DNA of 24,341 nt from JAKPRU01 sp029568995 (GTDB lineage: Bacteria > Hinthialibacterota > Hinthialibacteria > Hinthialibacterales > JAKPRU01). The notes beneath the pieces were generated by a model that worked only from the letters and a program-made list of their open reading frames with translations, was not told the DNA's origin and did not search any database. This document shows positions 6,648 through 14,270 of the stretch, one piece after another. A program made the translations under genes and the position numbers. Every line of letters begins with the position of its first letter. Within the stretch, counting starts at the first letter, position 1. The stretch lies in contig DAOMHQ010000064.1 of assembly GCA_035430965.1 (NCBI GenBank), forward strand, positions 1 to 24,341, written 5' to 3'.

Positions 6648-7994
6648 CTAAAATCCCCCCCGCCGGTAATTCGGCGCTTCGCGGGTGATGGCGACATCGT
6701 GAGGATGGCTTTCCTGCAATGAGTTCGCCGTGACCTGCAGGAATTGCGTTTTTGTGCGCAGATCCTCAATGCAAGTCACACCGCAGTACCCCATGCCGGA
6801 CCGAAGACCGCCCATCAGCTGGTATACATGGGCAGACAGACTCCCTTTGTAGGGAACCCGACCTTCGATTCCCTCCGGAACCAGTTTTCCCTGGTCGCTG
6901 ACGGTTCCCTGGCCGTATCGATCACCGCTGCCCTCTTTCATCGCGGCGAGAGAACCCATCCCACGATACACCTTGAATGTACGCCCTTCGTACACCACGG
7001 TCTCGCCGGGAGCCTCCTCGGTTCCGGCAAAGAGGTTGCCGATCATCACGGCGGTCGCTCCGGCGGCGATGGCTTTCGTAATATCTCCGGAGAACCGGAT
7101 TCCGCCGTCTCCGATGATTGGGACTCCGGAGACCTCGGCAGCCTTAACGCACTCCACAATCGCTGTCACTTGCGGGACACCGGCTCCGGTGACCACGCGC
7201 GTGGTGCAGATCGAACCCGGTCCGACACCCACACGAACCACATCCGCTCCCCGGTCGATCAGGTACCTCGTGCCTTCTCCCGTGGCGACATTTCCACCGA
7301 TCACCACAATTTGCGGATATTCCGATTTAATGAATTCGACCATATCGCCGACCCGCTTGCTGAATCCGTGGGCCGTATCCACGACAATCGCATCCACACC
7401 GGCGCTTGCCAGCAACGGAAGTCTCTCTTCTCGATCCAGGGGGGCCACCCCCACTGCTGCACCCACCAGAAGTCTTCCAATAGAATCCTTCGCGGCATTT
7501 GGAAATCGCCGCTTCTTTTCGATATCCTTGATTGTGATCAAGCCGACGAGATTATTTTCACTGTCCACCACGGGGAGTTTTTCGATCCGGTGGCCGTGNN
7601 NNNNNNNNNNNNNNNNNNNNNNNNNNNNNNNNNNNNNNNNNNNNNNNNNNNNNNNNNNNNNNNNNNNNNNNNNNNNNNNNNNNNNNNNNNNNNNNNNNGG
7701 ACTTACGATCATGCCGCTTTCCGAACGCTTCACCCGATCGACTTCTTTGGCCTGTTCTTCCGGGGACAGGTTTCGATGAAGGATACCGAGTCCGCCTTCC
7801 TGGGCCAGCGCGATGGCAAGCCTGGAGTCGGTCACTGTGTCCATCGGGGCGGAGAGAAGAGGAACCGCCAGCCGAATCTTATCCGTCAGAGAAACGCTGG
7901 TGTCGATTTCACTCGGCAGGAGTTCCGCATAGTTCGGTAACAGAAGAATATCGTCGAATGTGAGGCCTTCCCCCCGAATCCGTTCGTTGGTCAT
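6648..7994 (-). CDS. guaB: Inosine-5'-monophosphate dehydrogenase, interrupted by an assembly gap
   Basis: GuaB oxidises IMP to XMP with NAD+, the committed step to GMP. The N-terminal piece shows GLTFDDILLLPNYAELLPSEID and PLLSAPMDTVTDSRLAIALAQEGGLG. After the gap the second CBS repeat ends (HRIEKLPVVDSENNLVGLIT). The catalytic barrel follows with GVGPGSICTTRVVTGAGVPQ (catalytic Cys), IIGDGGIRFSGDI, the flap GMGSLAAMKEGSGDRY, VPEGIEGRVPYKG and the typical ending SHPHDVAITREAPNYR. A run of 100 N (7599-7698) replaces most of the CBS (Bateman) region. Compared with usual bacterial IMPDH, about 75-80 residues are missing, more than 100 N could encode. Both flanks stay in the same frame, so the gene is probably intact in the organism. 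GGGAG precedes ATG 7994, and a promoter-like site lies at 8032-8059. Confidence 0.95.
   Translation of the reverse strand: MTNERIRGEGLTFDDILLLPNYAELLPSEIDTSVSLTDKIRLAVPLLSAPMDTVTDSRLAIALAQEGGLGILHRNLSPEEQAKEVDRVKRSESGMIVSXXXXXXXXXXXXXXXXXXXXXXXXXXXXXXXXXXHGHRIEKLPVVDSENNLVGLITIKDIEKKRRFPNAAKDSIGRLLVGAAVGVAPLDREERLPLLASAGVDAIVVDTAHGFSKRVGDMVEFIKSEYPQIVVIGGNVATGEGTRYLIDRGADVVRVGVGPGSICTTRVVTGAGVPQVTAIVECVKAAEVSGVPIIGDGGIRFSGDITKAIAAGATAVMIGNLFAGTEEAPGETVVYEGRTFKVYRGMGSLAAMKEGSGDRYGQGTVSDQGKLVPEGIEGRVPYKGSLSAHVYQLMGGLRSGMGYCGVTCIEDLRTKTQFLQVTANSLQESHPHDVAITREAPNYRRGGF
7599..7698. other. Assembly gap (100 N) inside guaB
   Basis: Exactly 100 unknown bases is the customary placeholder for a gap of unknown size. 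From the IMPDH alignment pattern the real missing sequence should be about 225-240 bases, covering the first CBS repeat and part of the second. Confidence 0.95.
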
Positions 7995-8031
7995 CGCTTG
8001 TCACTCCCTGTGAAGATGGGTTCTTCTCTTC

Positions 8032-8059
8032 ATCATACGAGAAAAACAGGGTCTGAAAA
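8032..8059 (-). promoter_or_regulatory. Putative promoter of guaB
   Basis: On the minus strand TTTTCA (8054-8059), a 16-base spacer and TATGAT (8032-8037) match four and five of six consensus bases. The start of transcription would be near 8025, about 30 bases before the guaB ATG and just after the terminator of the upstream gene. Confidence 0.5.
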
Positions 8060-8065
8060 AGTACA

Positions 8066-8092
8066 CGGGCGGGTCTTTGTGAGACCCGCCCG
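8066..8092 (-). terminator. Rho-independent terminator of the repeat-protein gene
   Basis: A perfect 11-base stem (CGGGCGGGTCT / AGACCCGCCCG) with a five-base loop lies 35 bases past the stop of the gene at 8128. On the minus strand it is followed by TGTACTTTTTC, a T-rich tract. It separates that gene from guaB. Confidence 0.8.
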
Positions 8093-8127
8093 ATTTCTGG
8101 CGTTATGATTTGGCGACCTCAGTAAGG

Positions 8128-9957
8128 TTAGAATAACATTGCCCCTACACTTGGCGCGCTGTCTGTCACCGGGTAAAAGAGCGGCGAAATGGTTTGGCTG
8201 AGTGTTGTCTCGAACAAGACCGTGCTATCCGTAATCGGACGATACAGTGGTGAGACCTCGACGTCGGTTGTCAAATCACCACTGTAAAGGGGCAGCGCCG
8301 AACCATCCACCGGAAGATCCGCCACATTCCCGACACCGTGCAATGTGCCGAATCCGTCGATCACGTAGAATCCGACAATCTTGCCATGCTTTGAGTCGAC
8401 ACCTGGCGAGGTGATAATGGGTTGGCCATAATTCGCGCGATCTACATAGGCGACCAATTCAAGTCCGCGAGCGATATCAAATCCGAAATAGGGAGCCATC
8501 GTGGATGGATCGCCATTGGAGAACGAGGCCAGGTCGAAACTGTCAGCGAGCGTGGCGCCCGGCGCGGAAACCAGGTAAACCTCGCCATAACTGGTCAGAA
8601 GAGCGTATCCCAGCCCGTTCGGGAACAGTTCGAGGTCTTCCGCCATGTCGAATCCGAAATAAGGCGCGTTGACTCTCGGATCGAACATACCGTTGTTGGG
8701 ATTCTCCCACGGTGCCGGAACGGGATTGCCGTTTCCGTCTTCCAGCATGGAATGCACGATTCCCTGGCTGCTCAGGAGGTAATACCCGTTGGTCAGCGCC
8801 ACATCGCGACCGTAATTCGTGCTGGTGAGATCTGAGCGATCTGTCGGAATCGCGATGGGTGTATTCAGCGCAGTTTCCGGAACTCCCAATCCGGAAGCGG
8901 TCAACCTTCGGAGCATCGAATTTGTTACATGGGTCGTGGAAATCGAAAAGAATCGCGTGGAGACTTCAAGATCTTTGGCAAAATATGAATGCCGATGATT
9001 CGTCGTCTGCGGCAGATCGGAAGGCACCCAAGGCGCATGGCTCAAATATTCCCGCACTTTCACCTTGTCGGGATTCTGAGCCGGATTCGGATTGTAGTTT
9101 GCGTCGAACACTTCCTGGCTGGGAACATAGTGCCGACGATACATTGGACGGAATCCGAACACGTTGAAGAAATCCTTCGTGCCGATCAGGGGATCGTTCT
9201 TCCGTTCGTCTTCCGAAGCGTTGTTGATTTCAGTCTGAATCATCGCCAGCACTTCGGGGTTGTTGATGTAGTGGACCGCGCCGAATCCGTCCAGGATGTA
9301 ATATCCCTGGTATGCATTGGTCACGGGGCGCCAGTCCGGGGCGACTTCCAGGTCACGCACCAAATCCCATGGGAAGAAATAGGGCAGATATACGTCGGGA
9401 TTGTGTGAGGCATTATAGGCCGCTGTCTGAGAATGAAAATCAGGCACACCGGTACGGAACTGGGGAGACGCGGTGGGAGTCTCTCCGTATGTGTGTACGC
9501 CCCCGTACCCGTCAATGACGATTACGCCCGTAATCAAGTCATTGGGATCGGCGACAAAATCCATGTCTCGTTGGATGTTGAAGCCGAAGAAGAACGGGAA
9601 CGCGAGGAAATCTTCCGTGACCGGGATCCGCTGTGCAGTCCACAGTTCATCAAAGAAATCAGGTCCCGATACGGAACGCGCGAACCCAATCCCCCCGTAG
9701 ACGTTCAATGCCGCCACACCATTCAGGGTGGAAGCATCCGGGAAATTGAACTGCGGTAACGACGTCGGGGTCTCCGACTGCCCATACACACTTGGATTCA
9801 CGAAGCTGATTGCAACCACCAGGACCAGACCAAGCTGTCGCAAGCGGCCGACATAAGACTGGGTTGCTCGTTGCCTGTTCAATGAATCAAACCCCCTTTC
9901 GGCTATATCCTTAGGGATCTTTTGTTTCGAGTTGACCATCAAAACATACCTATCCAT
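8128..9957 (-). CDS. Secreted repeat protein of unknown function (propeller-like repeats)
   Basis: This protein is up to 609 residues long. A Sec signal peptide sits at about residues 36-59 (RLRQLGLVLVVAISFVNPSVYG), so the first 25 residues may not be translated; an in-frame TTG at 9882 preceded by GGGGG is an alternative start. The mature part has at least five degenerate repeats. Each combines a strand such as VIVIDGYGGVHTYG (145-158), YYILDGFGAVHYI (219-231), YYLLSSQGIVHSM (392-404), YALLTSYGEVYLV (451-463) or YVIDGFGTLHGVG (531-543) with a partner like PYFGFDIARGLELV (489-502) or PYFFPWDLVRDLEVA (192-206). I know such DG-G-G-H plus aromatic D-x-A-R-D-L patterns from beta-propeller-like secreted proteins, but I cannot name a function. 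It has its own promoter and terminator, so it is monocistronic. Confidence 0.75.
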   Translation of the reverse strand: MDRYVLMVNSKQKIPKDIAERGFDSLNRQRATQSYVGRLRQLGLVLVVAISFVNPSVYGQSETPTSLPQFNFPDASTLNGVAALNVYGGIGFARSVSGPDFFDELWTAQRIPVTEDFLAFPFFFGFNIQRDMDFVADPNDLITGVIVIDGYGGVHTYGETPTASPQFRTGVPDFHSQTAAYNASHNPDVYLPYFFPWDLVRDLEVAPDWRPVTNAYQGYYILDGFGAVHYINNPEVLAMIQTEINNASEDERKNDPLIGTKDFFNVFGFRPMYRRHYVPSQEVFDANYNPNPAQNPDKVKVREYLSHAPWVPSDLPQTTNHRHSYFAKDLEVSTRFFSISTTHVTNSMLRRLTASGLGVPETALNTPIAIPTDRSDLTSTNYGRDVALTNGYYLLSSQGIVHSMLEDGNGNPVPAPWENPNNGMFDPRVNAPYFGFDMAEDLELFPNGLGYALLTSYGEVYLVSAPGATLADSFDLASFSNGDPSTMAPYFGFDIARGLELVAYVDRANYGQPIITSPGVDSKHGKIVGFYVIDGFGTLHGVGNVADLPVDGSALPLYSGDLTTDVEVSPLYRPITDSTVLFETTLSQTISPLFYPVTDSAPSVGAMLF

Positions 9958-9983
9958 CTGCCATGAACATCCTTAGACCAATT

Positions 9984-9998
9984 ATTTCTAGTAGAAAT
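9984..9998. promoter_or_regulatory. Palindrome overlapping the -10 region (possible operator)
   Basis: ATTTCTA, one base, then TAGAAAT is a perfect 7+1+7 inverted repeat. It covers the -10 element and the start of the spacer of the promoter for the secreted repeat protein, where a repressor would block RNA polymerase. No regulator gene is next to it. Confidence 0.35.
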
Positions 9999-10013
9999 CT
10001 TTCCACATGTCAA
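9985..10013 (-). promoter_or_regulatory. Promoter of the secreted repeat-protein gene
   Basis: On the minus strand a perfect TTGACA (10008-10013) is followed after 17 bases by TAGAAA (9985-9990). Transcription would begin near 9978, about 20 bases before the ATG at 9957. The 153-base gap holding it is noticeably more AT-rich than its surroundings. Confidence 0.6.
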
Positions 10014-10110
10014 GAACAAAAGGGCCTTTATGGCAAAAATGAGCACTGAAAATTTCGATATCATGCATGAAAAGGGTCCTGTCAACCTCTCTTTGGTCGT
10101 TTGGCCGATC

Positions 10111-11958
10111 TCAAATCGCGCCGAAATACTCCCAACTGTCGTCAAAACCCATCGAAAGACCGAATTCGGATTGGAAATCAATCCTGCCGGATAGTTCAAT
10201 ATAGCGCATTTTTTCCGAAATGACTCGTGAACGTCGCATTCCAGACTCCGACAACAGCATCATTTTTGCTCCAACCCATGCCGTATTGCCGATAAAATGC
10301 ACTTTCTCCAAGTCCATGGGAGGGATCAAACCCACTTTCAAGGCCGATTCCGGGCACAAGTGGCTGCCAAACGCACCGGCAAGCAGGACTCTGTCGATTT
10401 TTTCGACCGTGATTCCCAGTTCGTGACAAAGGATCTTGATCCCGGCTTTTACTGCGCCTTTCGCAAGTTGAATTTCACGTATGTCCTTGTCAGTTAAGGA
10501 GATAGAAATTTTTCCATTCTCCCAGAGCACAAACCGTGTTCCTTCTGCGCTTTCCCGGATTCGAAGCCAGTCGGGACCAGGGTATTCCGTTGGTGGGAGC
10601 AGGCGTCCGGTCCGGTCCACAACCCCGGTTTCCAACAGTACGGCCAGGGTATCCACCAGACCCGATCCGCAGATGCCTGCCGGTTCCGTATCTCCGATCA
10701 CGGCCAGGCATAACTGGTCTTTCTCGATCCAGACTCGCTCGATGGCCCCCTCCATTGCGCGCATGCCCTGCGAAATCTCGCCGCCCTCAAATGCCGGTCC
10801 GGCAGCGCAGGCACAAGCGGTCATCTCGTGTTCGTTCGCCAACACAATCTCCGCGTTTGTTCCCAGGTCCAGCATCACCACAGTCTCACTGGACTCATAG
10901 AGCGGACTGGCCAAAATGTCTGCAACAATATCACCCCCGACATATCCGGCAATCACCGGCGCGACACAGATGCATCCTTCCGGGTGAATCTCCACTCCCA
11001 GCTCCCGCGCCTTCCATACTGTGGGACGATGACAAACCGGAACGAACGGTGAAGAGGCGATTGGGCTGGGGTCCATTTGCAGAAAGAGTTGCTGCATGAT
11101 GGTGTTTCCTGCGAGGCTCACGGCGTAGATTTCTTCTTTCCGAATGCCATGGTCTGCAACCAGCTGCTCGATCAGCCTGTTCAGCGTTTCCGTTGCGAGG
11201 CGATGCAGCGTTTCCAGACCGTCTTTTCTCTCCCGGACATAGCTCAACCGTGAGATCACATCGCTTCCACAGACCGCCTGCCTGTTCGTCATTCCATGTT
11301 TCGCAAATTCCGTACCGGTTTTTACGTCGTGAAGCGATGCCACAACCGTGGTTGTTCCCAGGTCCACCGCCACCCCATAGACGCCACGCATTACGCCCTG
11401 GGAGTGCAATGCAAGCCAATCCTCGCCGAACAGAATCGCGATGACTGCCCAATCGGAGTCGCGCAGGATACGGGGCAGGTCGCGAAGCAGATGTCCCGGA
11501 AGAGTCTTGGCGTGAATACCTTGAGCATGCAGAACCTCCAGCAAACGCTCTTCATCCCCCCGTTGATCCGTCACCGACGGCGGCGGGAGTATCAAGTCAA
11601 TCGCGCGGACCGGGGATTGGATTTCATACGCAGGTTCTTTCCCTTCCTGGAGAATCACTTCCACCGGGGCAGTTCTCTGCAAGATTCTCACTTTCGCCGG
11701 TCCGAGGATTTCCACTTGGCAGCACAGCCGCAGCCCATTCGCCAGTTCCTCTGATGTGAACAGATCCTCCTCTTCCATGGACGGCGGGGAGACCTCTCCG
11801 GCGATCTCAACCCGGCATTTCCCACAAATTCCATGGCCCCCGCACGGAAATTCCAGGTCGATCCCCGCTTTGGACGCCGCTTCGTGCAGGCGGGTCCCGA
11901 TCGGAACCGAGACCGTTTTCCCGTCCGGTTGAAATGTCACGAGTGCCTGATGTTCCAT
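10111..11958 (-). CDS. RACo-like ferredoxin/ASKHA protein (corrinoid protein reductive activator family)
   Basis: This 615-residue protein has an N-terminal 2Fe-2S ferredoxin domain with Cys39-x5-Cys45-x2-Cys48 (PCGGHGICGKCRVEIAG) and Cys79/Cys80. A linker/middle domain follows, then a C-terminal ASKHA ATPase domain (DUF4445). The ASKHA part shows YGVAVDLGTTTVVASL (194-209), SLAGNTIMQQLFL (281-293), VVMLDLGTNAEIVLAN (360-375), CACAAGPAFEGG (382-393), GICGSGLVD (428-436) and VLLAGAFGSHL (524-534). This is the architecture of RACo, which uses ATP to drive reduction of inactive Co(II) corrinoid proteins to Co(I). ATG 11958 was chosen because homology begins at once; an in-frame TTG at 11991 would add 11 residues. 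It appears to be a single gene. It suggests corrinoid-dependent methyl transfer in this organism, for which the URO-D/MtaA-type protein at 1170 is a candidate client-pathway member. Confidence 0.9.
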   Translation of the reverse strand: MEHQALVTFQPDGKTVSVPIGTRLHEAASKAGIDLEFPCGGHGICGKCRVEIAGEVSPPSMEEEDLFTSEELANGLRLCCQVEILGPAKVRILQRTAPVEVILQEGKEPAYEIQSPVRAIDLILPPPSVTDQRGDEERLLEVLHAQGIHAKTLPGHLLRDLPRILRDSDWAVIAILFGEDWLALHSQGVMRGVYGVAVDLGTTTVVASLHDVKTGTEFAKHGMTNRQAVCGSDVISRLSYVRERKDGLETLHRLATETLNRLIEQLVADHGIRKEEIYAVSLAGNTIMQQLFLQMDPSPIASSPFVPVCHRPTVWKARELGVEIHPEGCICVAPVIAGYVGGDIVADILASPLYESSETVVMLDLGTNAEIVLANEHEMTACACAAGPAFEGGEISQGMRAMEGAIERVWIEKDQLCLAVIGDTEPAGICGSGLVDTLAVLLETGVVDRTGRLLPPTEYPGPDWLRIRESAEGTRFVLWENGKISISLTDKDIREIQLAKGAVKAGIKILCHELGITVEKIDRVLLAGAFGSHLCPESALKVGLIPPMDLEKVHFIGNTAWVGAKMMLLSESGMRRSRVISEKMRYIELSGRIDFQSEFGLSMGFDDSWEYFGAI

Positions 11959-12042
11959 TTGTCCCTGCTGTTGTTTTTCCTCACGAATCAAGTTGTTTGA
12001 ACTGTTCAGGATGACAGATCCCAGGGGACCATCCTAGTGCAT

Positions 12043-12118
12043 TGTCCGACGAATGTCTTGCTCGACTGTCAGTTCAGCGGACGCTCCGATTGTCGGCCGG
12101 GTTGTCGCTTCTATTGTC
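12043..12118. repeat. Phased TGTC motifs with about 12-base spacing
   Basis: TGTC starts at 12043, 12054, 12067, 12091, 12103 and 12115: steps of 11, 13, 24, 12 and 12. The bases between copies differ, so this is a degenerate tandem array or a series of protein-binding sites; chance cannot be excluded. It merges into the family B repeat. Confidence 0.3.
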
Positions 12119-12175
12119 ATTCCGAACGAATGTGAGGAATCTCGTTTGAGATTTCTCCCTTCGGTCGAAATGACA
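12115..12175. repeat. Family B interspersed palindromic repeat (TGTCATTCCGA...GAAATGACA)
   Basis: The outer arms TGTCATTCCGA and TCGAAATGACA pair with one mismatch, as do the inner GAATCTC and GAGATTTC. Together they form a long cruciform of about 60 bases. This resembles a dispersed repeat I know from many bacterial genomes (TGTCATTCCGAGCGAAGCGAGGAATCT type). Confidence 0.75.
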
Positions 12176-12198
12176 GGCTTGGACTGACGTGACAGGGC

Positions 12199-12214
12199 TT
12201 CGGTCGAAATGACA
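12199..12214. repeat. Half copy of family B repeat
   Basis: TTCGGTCGAAATGACA repeats, base for base, the right arm of the complete copy at 12160-12175. The left arm is missing, which points to decay or partial duplication. Confidence 0.6.
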
Positions 12215-12255
12215 AAGAGGGGTCGCCAGAGACACGCGGTAACGTGCTCTGTTTC

Positions 12256-12284
12256 TTGGATCTTTGTTCCTTTCCCGCTACACT
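12256..12284 (+). promoter_or_regulatory. Weak candidate promoter of the glycosyltransferase gene
   Basis: TTGGAT (12256-12261), a 17-base spacer and TACACT (12279-12284) match the consensus only partly (three and four of six). If real, transcription starts near 12291, which would favour ATG 12324 over the in-frame TTG at 12264. Confidence 0.3.
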
Positions 12285-12323
12285 CGACAAAAACGCAGAG
12301 AAGACCTTGGATTGTGTGCTCTG

Positions 12324-14231
12324 ATGATTGACATTACCGTTGACGATAGCCATCGCCCTTCCGGCGAAACGGAAAAACCGGCATCTGCCAAATCTCGACA
12401 GAGTCGGATCGTTCCGTCCGATCTGACCCGCTATCATCTGCTCTTTGTTCTTGCAGCGCTGACTTATCTTTATTGTTGCATTCACGCTCTTGACCTGACA
12501 TACGTTGATTTCGGCGATGGGAATTACCTGTATCTCTCCTGGCAGCTTTCACAAGGGGAAAAACTGTACGTGGACCTGCCCTCGCCACAGCCGCCGCTGC
12601 ATCTTTTTCTCGGATCTATTCTGGTGAAACTCGGCGGGGGATCGCTGATCGTTGTCCGCGTTTTCCAGGCGATTTTGCGGATCGTGACCGGCGCGCTGGT
12701 TTGGGCCATTGCGGGGCAGATTGGAAAGAGTCCTGTTATCTCTGCCCTGGCGGGGATGATTTACATCTGGCTCCCGGAAGGAGTCTGGTGGAGCCGTGGC
12801 TACCAGTCCGAGCATCTGTTGATTTTCATTCAATGCTTGCAGACGTATCTGTTCCTGCGGGCGCTTGACAAAAAGGGTCCCGGATTGCTCCTGGTTATGT
12901 CGGGCATGATCGGAAGCCTGGGAGTTTTCACCAATATGACGGCAGTGCCGTACCTGGCGCTGCAGATGACGTATCTCATTTATCAATTCCGCCCACGCTT
13001 TATTCCATTTCGAAAGAAAGCCTCCCCGCAAACCCGCCCGGGGTTTTTCTGGACGTTTCTGTTTTCTTTGGGGATACCGTGCTTGCTGCTGCTCCTGTTT
13101 ATGAATTTCTACAGCCAGGGGCATTACATTGACCAGGTCTGGAGTCGGCAGATCGGCACATTCCCCACGCGATCGCTCAGCGAGTTGATCCAGCACGTTA
13201 CCTCCAAGCTGACCACGGAATATGGGGATATCGTCACTTTTGAAGGGGGATTCGTGCTCCTGGCGATTCTGGGGGTTCTTGTGTATCTGGGACTGGAGGA
13301 AAGGAATCCGCACCGGGCATATCTGTTATGGTGGGCCATCGCTTCTTTCGGGTCCATCCTATTTGTGACCAAGGGTGGCACGGTGGAGTATATTTTCACG
13401 CTTGGCGAGCCTGCTGTTGCCGTTTTCTCCGCGTTTTTCCTTCGAACCTTTTTTGTCGGCGTGGACGTCCCCGCAACAATGCGGGAGGTCCGAAAAAGCC
13501 CTGTTCTATCCTGGGGCAAACTCTTCCTGGTGGTCCTTTTCCTGATTCCCACACTGTGTGTCAAAGGGGGATGGCTGATCACTCAGACCATGCAGAACCG
13601 CATGTCGGTCATGGAATTTCCCGAACCGCAGGTTCAGGCTGTTCGCTATATCATCGAGAAGTACACAAAGCCGGACGAGTCGATCATTGCCACGCCATTT
13701 TACGCTTTTGCTTCCGGCAGACGGCTGGCCGCGCATTTTCCCTATGATTTTATTCTGGCTTTTGCCTACGACCATGAATATGAGGCGCTGGAACAGGAAT
13801 TGGGCAAACAATTCGGGCTGCCGAGAATCGACGCATGGCAGCAGGAGTCCGAGAATCCGCGTATGCCCCGGTATAGCGCTGTAGAAATTGCGCGCCTCCG
13901 CGCGGAATTCGACAAGAATCCGGATTTGTACCGGAAGTACAGTGCCCTGAGCATGTTTCTGGAGCTGAATCAGCTGCTCAACACTCAGAGAATCCCGTTG
14001 GTCATCACCAATCGGCGCAATATCCTGACCTGGCTTCCGTTGTTGTATCAGCCTTTGCGGGATCGGTATAACGTTCTGGATATCGAGATCGGACAGGGCA
14101 GTCCGCTGGAAGACCGGTATGACGAATCCTCAAAGATTCTGTATTCACGCGAGGAGCAACTGCAATTTTTCATCCCGCGCCAGTATGAACCACCAACGGC
14201 ATCAGAGAGCGCCCCTATTCAACCGCGATGA
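12324..14231 (+). CDS. GT-C type membrane glycosyltransferase (PMT/ArnT-like, GT39 superfamily)
   Basis: This 635-residue polytopic membrane protein has a first hydrophobic segment at about 37-58. The first extracytoplasmic loop carries acidic residues and the family pattern VDFGDGNYLYLSWQLSQGEKLYVDLPSPQPPL (about 61-91), equivalent to the DE...G..PYrD..y.hPPl pattern of lipid-phosphate-sugar-dependent glycosyltransferases. About eight to ten hydrophobic stretches follow to about 420. A long soluble C-terminal domain (about 430-635) faces outward in relatives. It probably moves a sugar from a polyprenyl-phosphate donor to a lipid, protein or glycan acceptor at the outer face of the inner membrane; donor and acceptor are unknown. 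ATG 12324 was chosen without a clear Shine-Dalgarno. A HisC-type gene follows after 39 bases in the same direction. Confidence 0.75.
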   Translation: MIDITVDDSHRPSGETEKPASAKSRQSRIVPSDLTRYHLLFVLAALTYLYCCIHALDLTYVDFGDGNYLYLSWQLSQGEKLYVDLPSPQPPLHLFLGSILVKLGGGSLIVVRVFQAILRIVTGALVWAIAGQIGKSPVISALAGMIYIWLPEGVWWSRGYQSEHLLIFIQCLQTYLFLRALDKKGPGLLLVMSGMIGSLGVFTNMTAVPYLALQMTYLIYQFRPRFIPFRKKASPQTRPGFFWTFLFSLGIPCLLLLLFMNFYSQGHYIDQVWSRQIGTFPTRSLSELIQHVTSKLTTEYGDIVTFEGGFVLLAILGVLVYLGLEERNPHRAYLLWWAIASFGSILFVTKGGTVEYIFTLGEPAVAVFSAFFLRTFFVGVDVPATMREVRKSPVLSWGKLFLVVLFLIPTLCVKGGWLITQTMQNRMSVMEFPEPQVQAVRYIIEKYTKPDESIIATPFYAFASGRRLAAHFPYDFILAFAYDHEYEALEQELGKQFGLPRIDAWQQESENPRMPRYSAVEIARLRAEFDKNPDLYRKYSALSMFLELNQLLNTQRIPLVITNRRNILTWLPLLYQPLRDRYNVLDIEIGQGSPLEDRYDESSKILYSREEQLQFFIPRQYEPPTASESAPIQPR

Positions 14232-14270
14232 TGCAAGCAGGGAGCATCCGTAGGAAAAGGAAATCGCATC

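Larger units (their letters stand above)
11992..12323. other. Repeat-bearing intergenic region between RACo-like gene and glycosyltransferase
   Basis: These 332 bases between divergent genes hold no convincing coding frame. Contents: a TGTC motif recurring at about 12-base steps (12043-12118), a complete family B repeat (12115-12175), a half copy of the same repeat (12199-12214), and a weak promoter-like site for the glycosyltransferase (12256-12284). Confidence 0.6.

Noticed and set aside
6744..7940. Plus-strand open frame of about 398 codons across guaB
   Set aside because: It is the reverse complement of unmistakable IMP dehydrogenase coding sequence, and the translation shows no family.
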